A program made the position numbers and the translations under genes. From positions 19,950 through 83,154 of the forward strand of contig DIFE01000066.1 of the NCBI GenBank assembly GCA_002418985.1: DNA of 63,205 bases. The letters are read 5' to 3'. This DNA comes from Deltaproteobacteria bacterium UBA5756 (GTDB lineage: Bacteria; Desulfobacterota; Syntrophorhabdia; Syntrophorhabdales; Syntrophorhabdaceae). Within the stretch, counting starts at the first letter, position 1. Every line of letters begins with the position of its first letter. Below the pieces are notes generated by a model. It saw only the letters and a list, made by a program, of their open reading frames with translations. It had not been told where the DNA came from and searched no databases. Positions 62,123 through 63,205 of the stretch are shown piece by piece.

Positions 62123-63151
62123 ATGATCGAGTTCAAAACCATCGAGTCGGAAAGCACCTTTCTCGATCCGAGAAAGGAGTTCTCCCCCGCCACCGTCCGC
62201 TTCCAGGTGCGTGTCGATCCCCTGACGGGAAGGACCTGCCACTTTTCCCACTTTGGCGCCATCAAGCCGCAAAAACTTGACCTTCCCGCCTACCTGAGCC
62301 CCGAGGTCAAGGGTTTTTGCCCCTTTTGCGGTCAGCATCGCGAAAAGGCCACACCGAAATTTACCCCCGATATCGTTCCGGAAGGCAGACTCACACGCGG
62401 TGAGGCATTACTCATACCCAATCTCTTTCCCTACGACATCCACAGCGGTGTCGTCATTATGACCGACGACCACGTGGTCGGACTTCAGGGCTTTACCAAA
62501 GACAGGCTTCTTGACTCCTTTTCCCTGGGCATCGATTTCCTGCGTCGTATAGCGGACGCGGACACGTCTTTACCCTACCATCTCATGACCTGGAATTACA
62601 TGCCGCCTTCCGGCGGAGGCCTCGTCCATCCTCATCAGCAGTATTTCGCGACCGCCTTCCCCGGCAACCAGTTCATGGACGAACTGGCGGCAGCGCGACG
62701 CTTCTACGCGCGGCACGGGCAGAATTACTGGCGGACGCTTATAGAGCGCGAAAGGGAGGGTAGTAAAAGGTATATCGGAAGAACGGGAAGAGGACACTGG
62801 CTCGTTCCCTTTACATGTCTCGGGATGCTCGGGGATATCCTCTGTATTTTCCCCGATGTCTTTTCCATTCATGATCTTTCCGAAGAACATATCGAAGGTC
62901 TCGTCGCCGGTCTTGAGAAGGTGTTCCGCTTCTATCGCGAAGCGGGTGTCTTCAGCTTTAATGCGTCGCTTTCCCTTGGCCCCGCAGACCAGGGGTATTT
63001 CAGCTCCTGCTTCCGGATCGTCCCCCGGACATTCCTGAACATGCGCGACTTCGCCCCGGACCTAAACTTCTTCCAGGCCATCCTCTCCGAACCCATTTGC
63101 GTGGTCCTCCCGGAAGACCTGTGCAAAGATGTGAAGCCGTACTTTGAATAA
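62123..63151 (+). CDS. GalT-like nucleotidyltransferase (HIT superfamily)
   Basis: The 342-residue protein has the galactose-1-phosphate uridylyltransferase plan. The Zn-site CPFCGQH is at about residues 66-72, and GEALLIPNLFPYDIHSGVVIM and the catalytic HPHQQYFA are conserved (His-x-His-x-Gln nucleophile motif, second His covalently nucleotidylated in GalT). It could exchange UMP or AMP between sugar phosphates. Near ADP-glucose genes an ADP-glucose phosphorylase-type activity is as plausible as galactose metabolism. The start at ATG 62123 has only a weak GGGAG about 15 nt upstream. Confidence 0.85.
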   Translation: MIEFKTIESESTFLDPRKEFSPATVRFQVRVDPLTGRTCHFSHFGAIKPQKLDLPAYLSPEVKGFCPFCGQHREKATPKFTPDIVPEGRLTRGEALLIPNLFPYDIHSGVVIMTDDHVVGLQGFTKDRLLDSFSLGIDFLRRIADADTSLPYHLMTWNYMPPSGGGLVHPHQQYFATAFPGNQFMDELAAARRFYARHGQNYWRTLIEREREGSKRYIGRTGRGHWLVPFTCLGMLGDILCIFPDVFSIHDLSEEHIEGLVAGLEKVFRFYREAGVFSFNASLSLGPADQGYFSSCFRIVPRTFLNMRDFAPDLNFFQAILSEPICVVLPEDLCKDVKPYFE

Positions 63152-63177
63152 AGACAAAAAAACCGGGGTCACCCCGC

Positions 63178-63205
63178 TCCCTGATCCCTAGTCCCTGATC
63201 CCTAG
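63178..63205 (+). repeat. Four heptamer repeats TCCCTGA/TCCCTAG to the window end
   Basis: TCCCTGA, TCCCTAG, TCCCTGA, TCCCTAG run in exact tandem up to the last base, so the array may continue. It follows the GalT-like gene, after an A-tract and CGGGGTCACCCCG. Confidence 0.7.

Overview
The window reads as a chromosomal segment of a Gram-negative bacterium. It encodes several outer-membrane beta-barrel proteins, lipid A aminoarabinose (arn) enzymes, LapA, and many lipoproteins and exported proteins. The mix of a sigma-54 (NtrC-type) two-component pair, HD-GYP regulators, a TRAP transporter and a glucosylglycerate/trehalose/ADP-glucose cluster fits a deltaproteobacterial (Desulfobacterota-like) organism. 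That placement is inference from gene content, not a search. Coding density is high and base composition is roughly 55% GC by eye. The exception is an AT-richer, gene-poor stretch at about 42.45-44.1 kb next to the only tRNA gene.

Layout: 1-8.7 kb (minus strand): an exported protein cut by the window edge, leuB, a beta-propeller-like lipoprotein, an NtrC-type regulator with its histidine kinase, RNase III and a small Cys-rich protein. 8.9-13.5 kb (plus): a glycerol dehydrogenase-type enzyme and an unusual polar amino-acid ABC operon. Its binding domains have their two lobes in swapped order, one is fused to the permease, and the ATPase carries an extra GHKL-like tail. 13.5-16.7 kb (minus): porin, HD-GYP response regulator and an exported protein. 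17.1-25.3 kb (plus): a palindromic repeat, lipoprotein hydrolase, acetyltransferase/CoA-transferase-like pair, L-serine dehydratase, amino-acid permease and oligopeptidase F. 25.4-28.6 kb (minus): arn genes with ArnA split in two and a palindromic element between the halves. 28.8-34.0 kb (minus): a four-gene signalling operon. 34.1-37.0 kb (minus): a coupled crtI-like / DUF2141 / outer-membrane protein operon. 37.2-41.2 kb (plus): a 1342-residue exported metallopeptidase-like TPR protein. 41.3-43.2 kb (minus): a trypsin-fold protein lacking catalytic residues and a lipoprotein RidA homologue. 43.2-44.2 kb: gene remnants and tRNA-Gly.

44.5-48.0 kb (plus) is a Crp/Fnr regulator coupled to a three-gene TRAP transporter. 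From 48.0 kb to the end is an osmolyte and sugar-nucleotide cluster: a MPGP-type phosphatase (minus), then glucosyl-3-phosphoglycerate synthase, LapA, DUF5752, TreT, TreZ, TreY, two tandem GlgC-type genes, a second glycosyltransferase, an MscS-like channel and a GalT-like enzyme, all plus strand. Together they can make ADP-glucose and turn it, or malto-oligosaccharides, into glucosylglycerate and trehalose. The channel is a plausible osmotic partner.

Most notable for follow-up: the permuted ABC receptor operon, the ABC-ATPase/GHKL-like fusion, the paired 183-185 bp palindromic elements and a 48-bp derivative, the 1342-residue exported protein, and several family members that have lost catalytic residues (trypsin-like, RidA, receiver, CoA transferase, GlgC).
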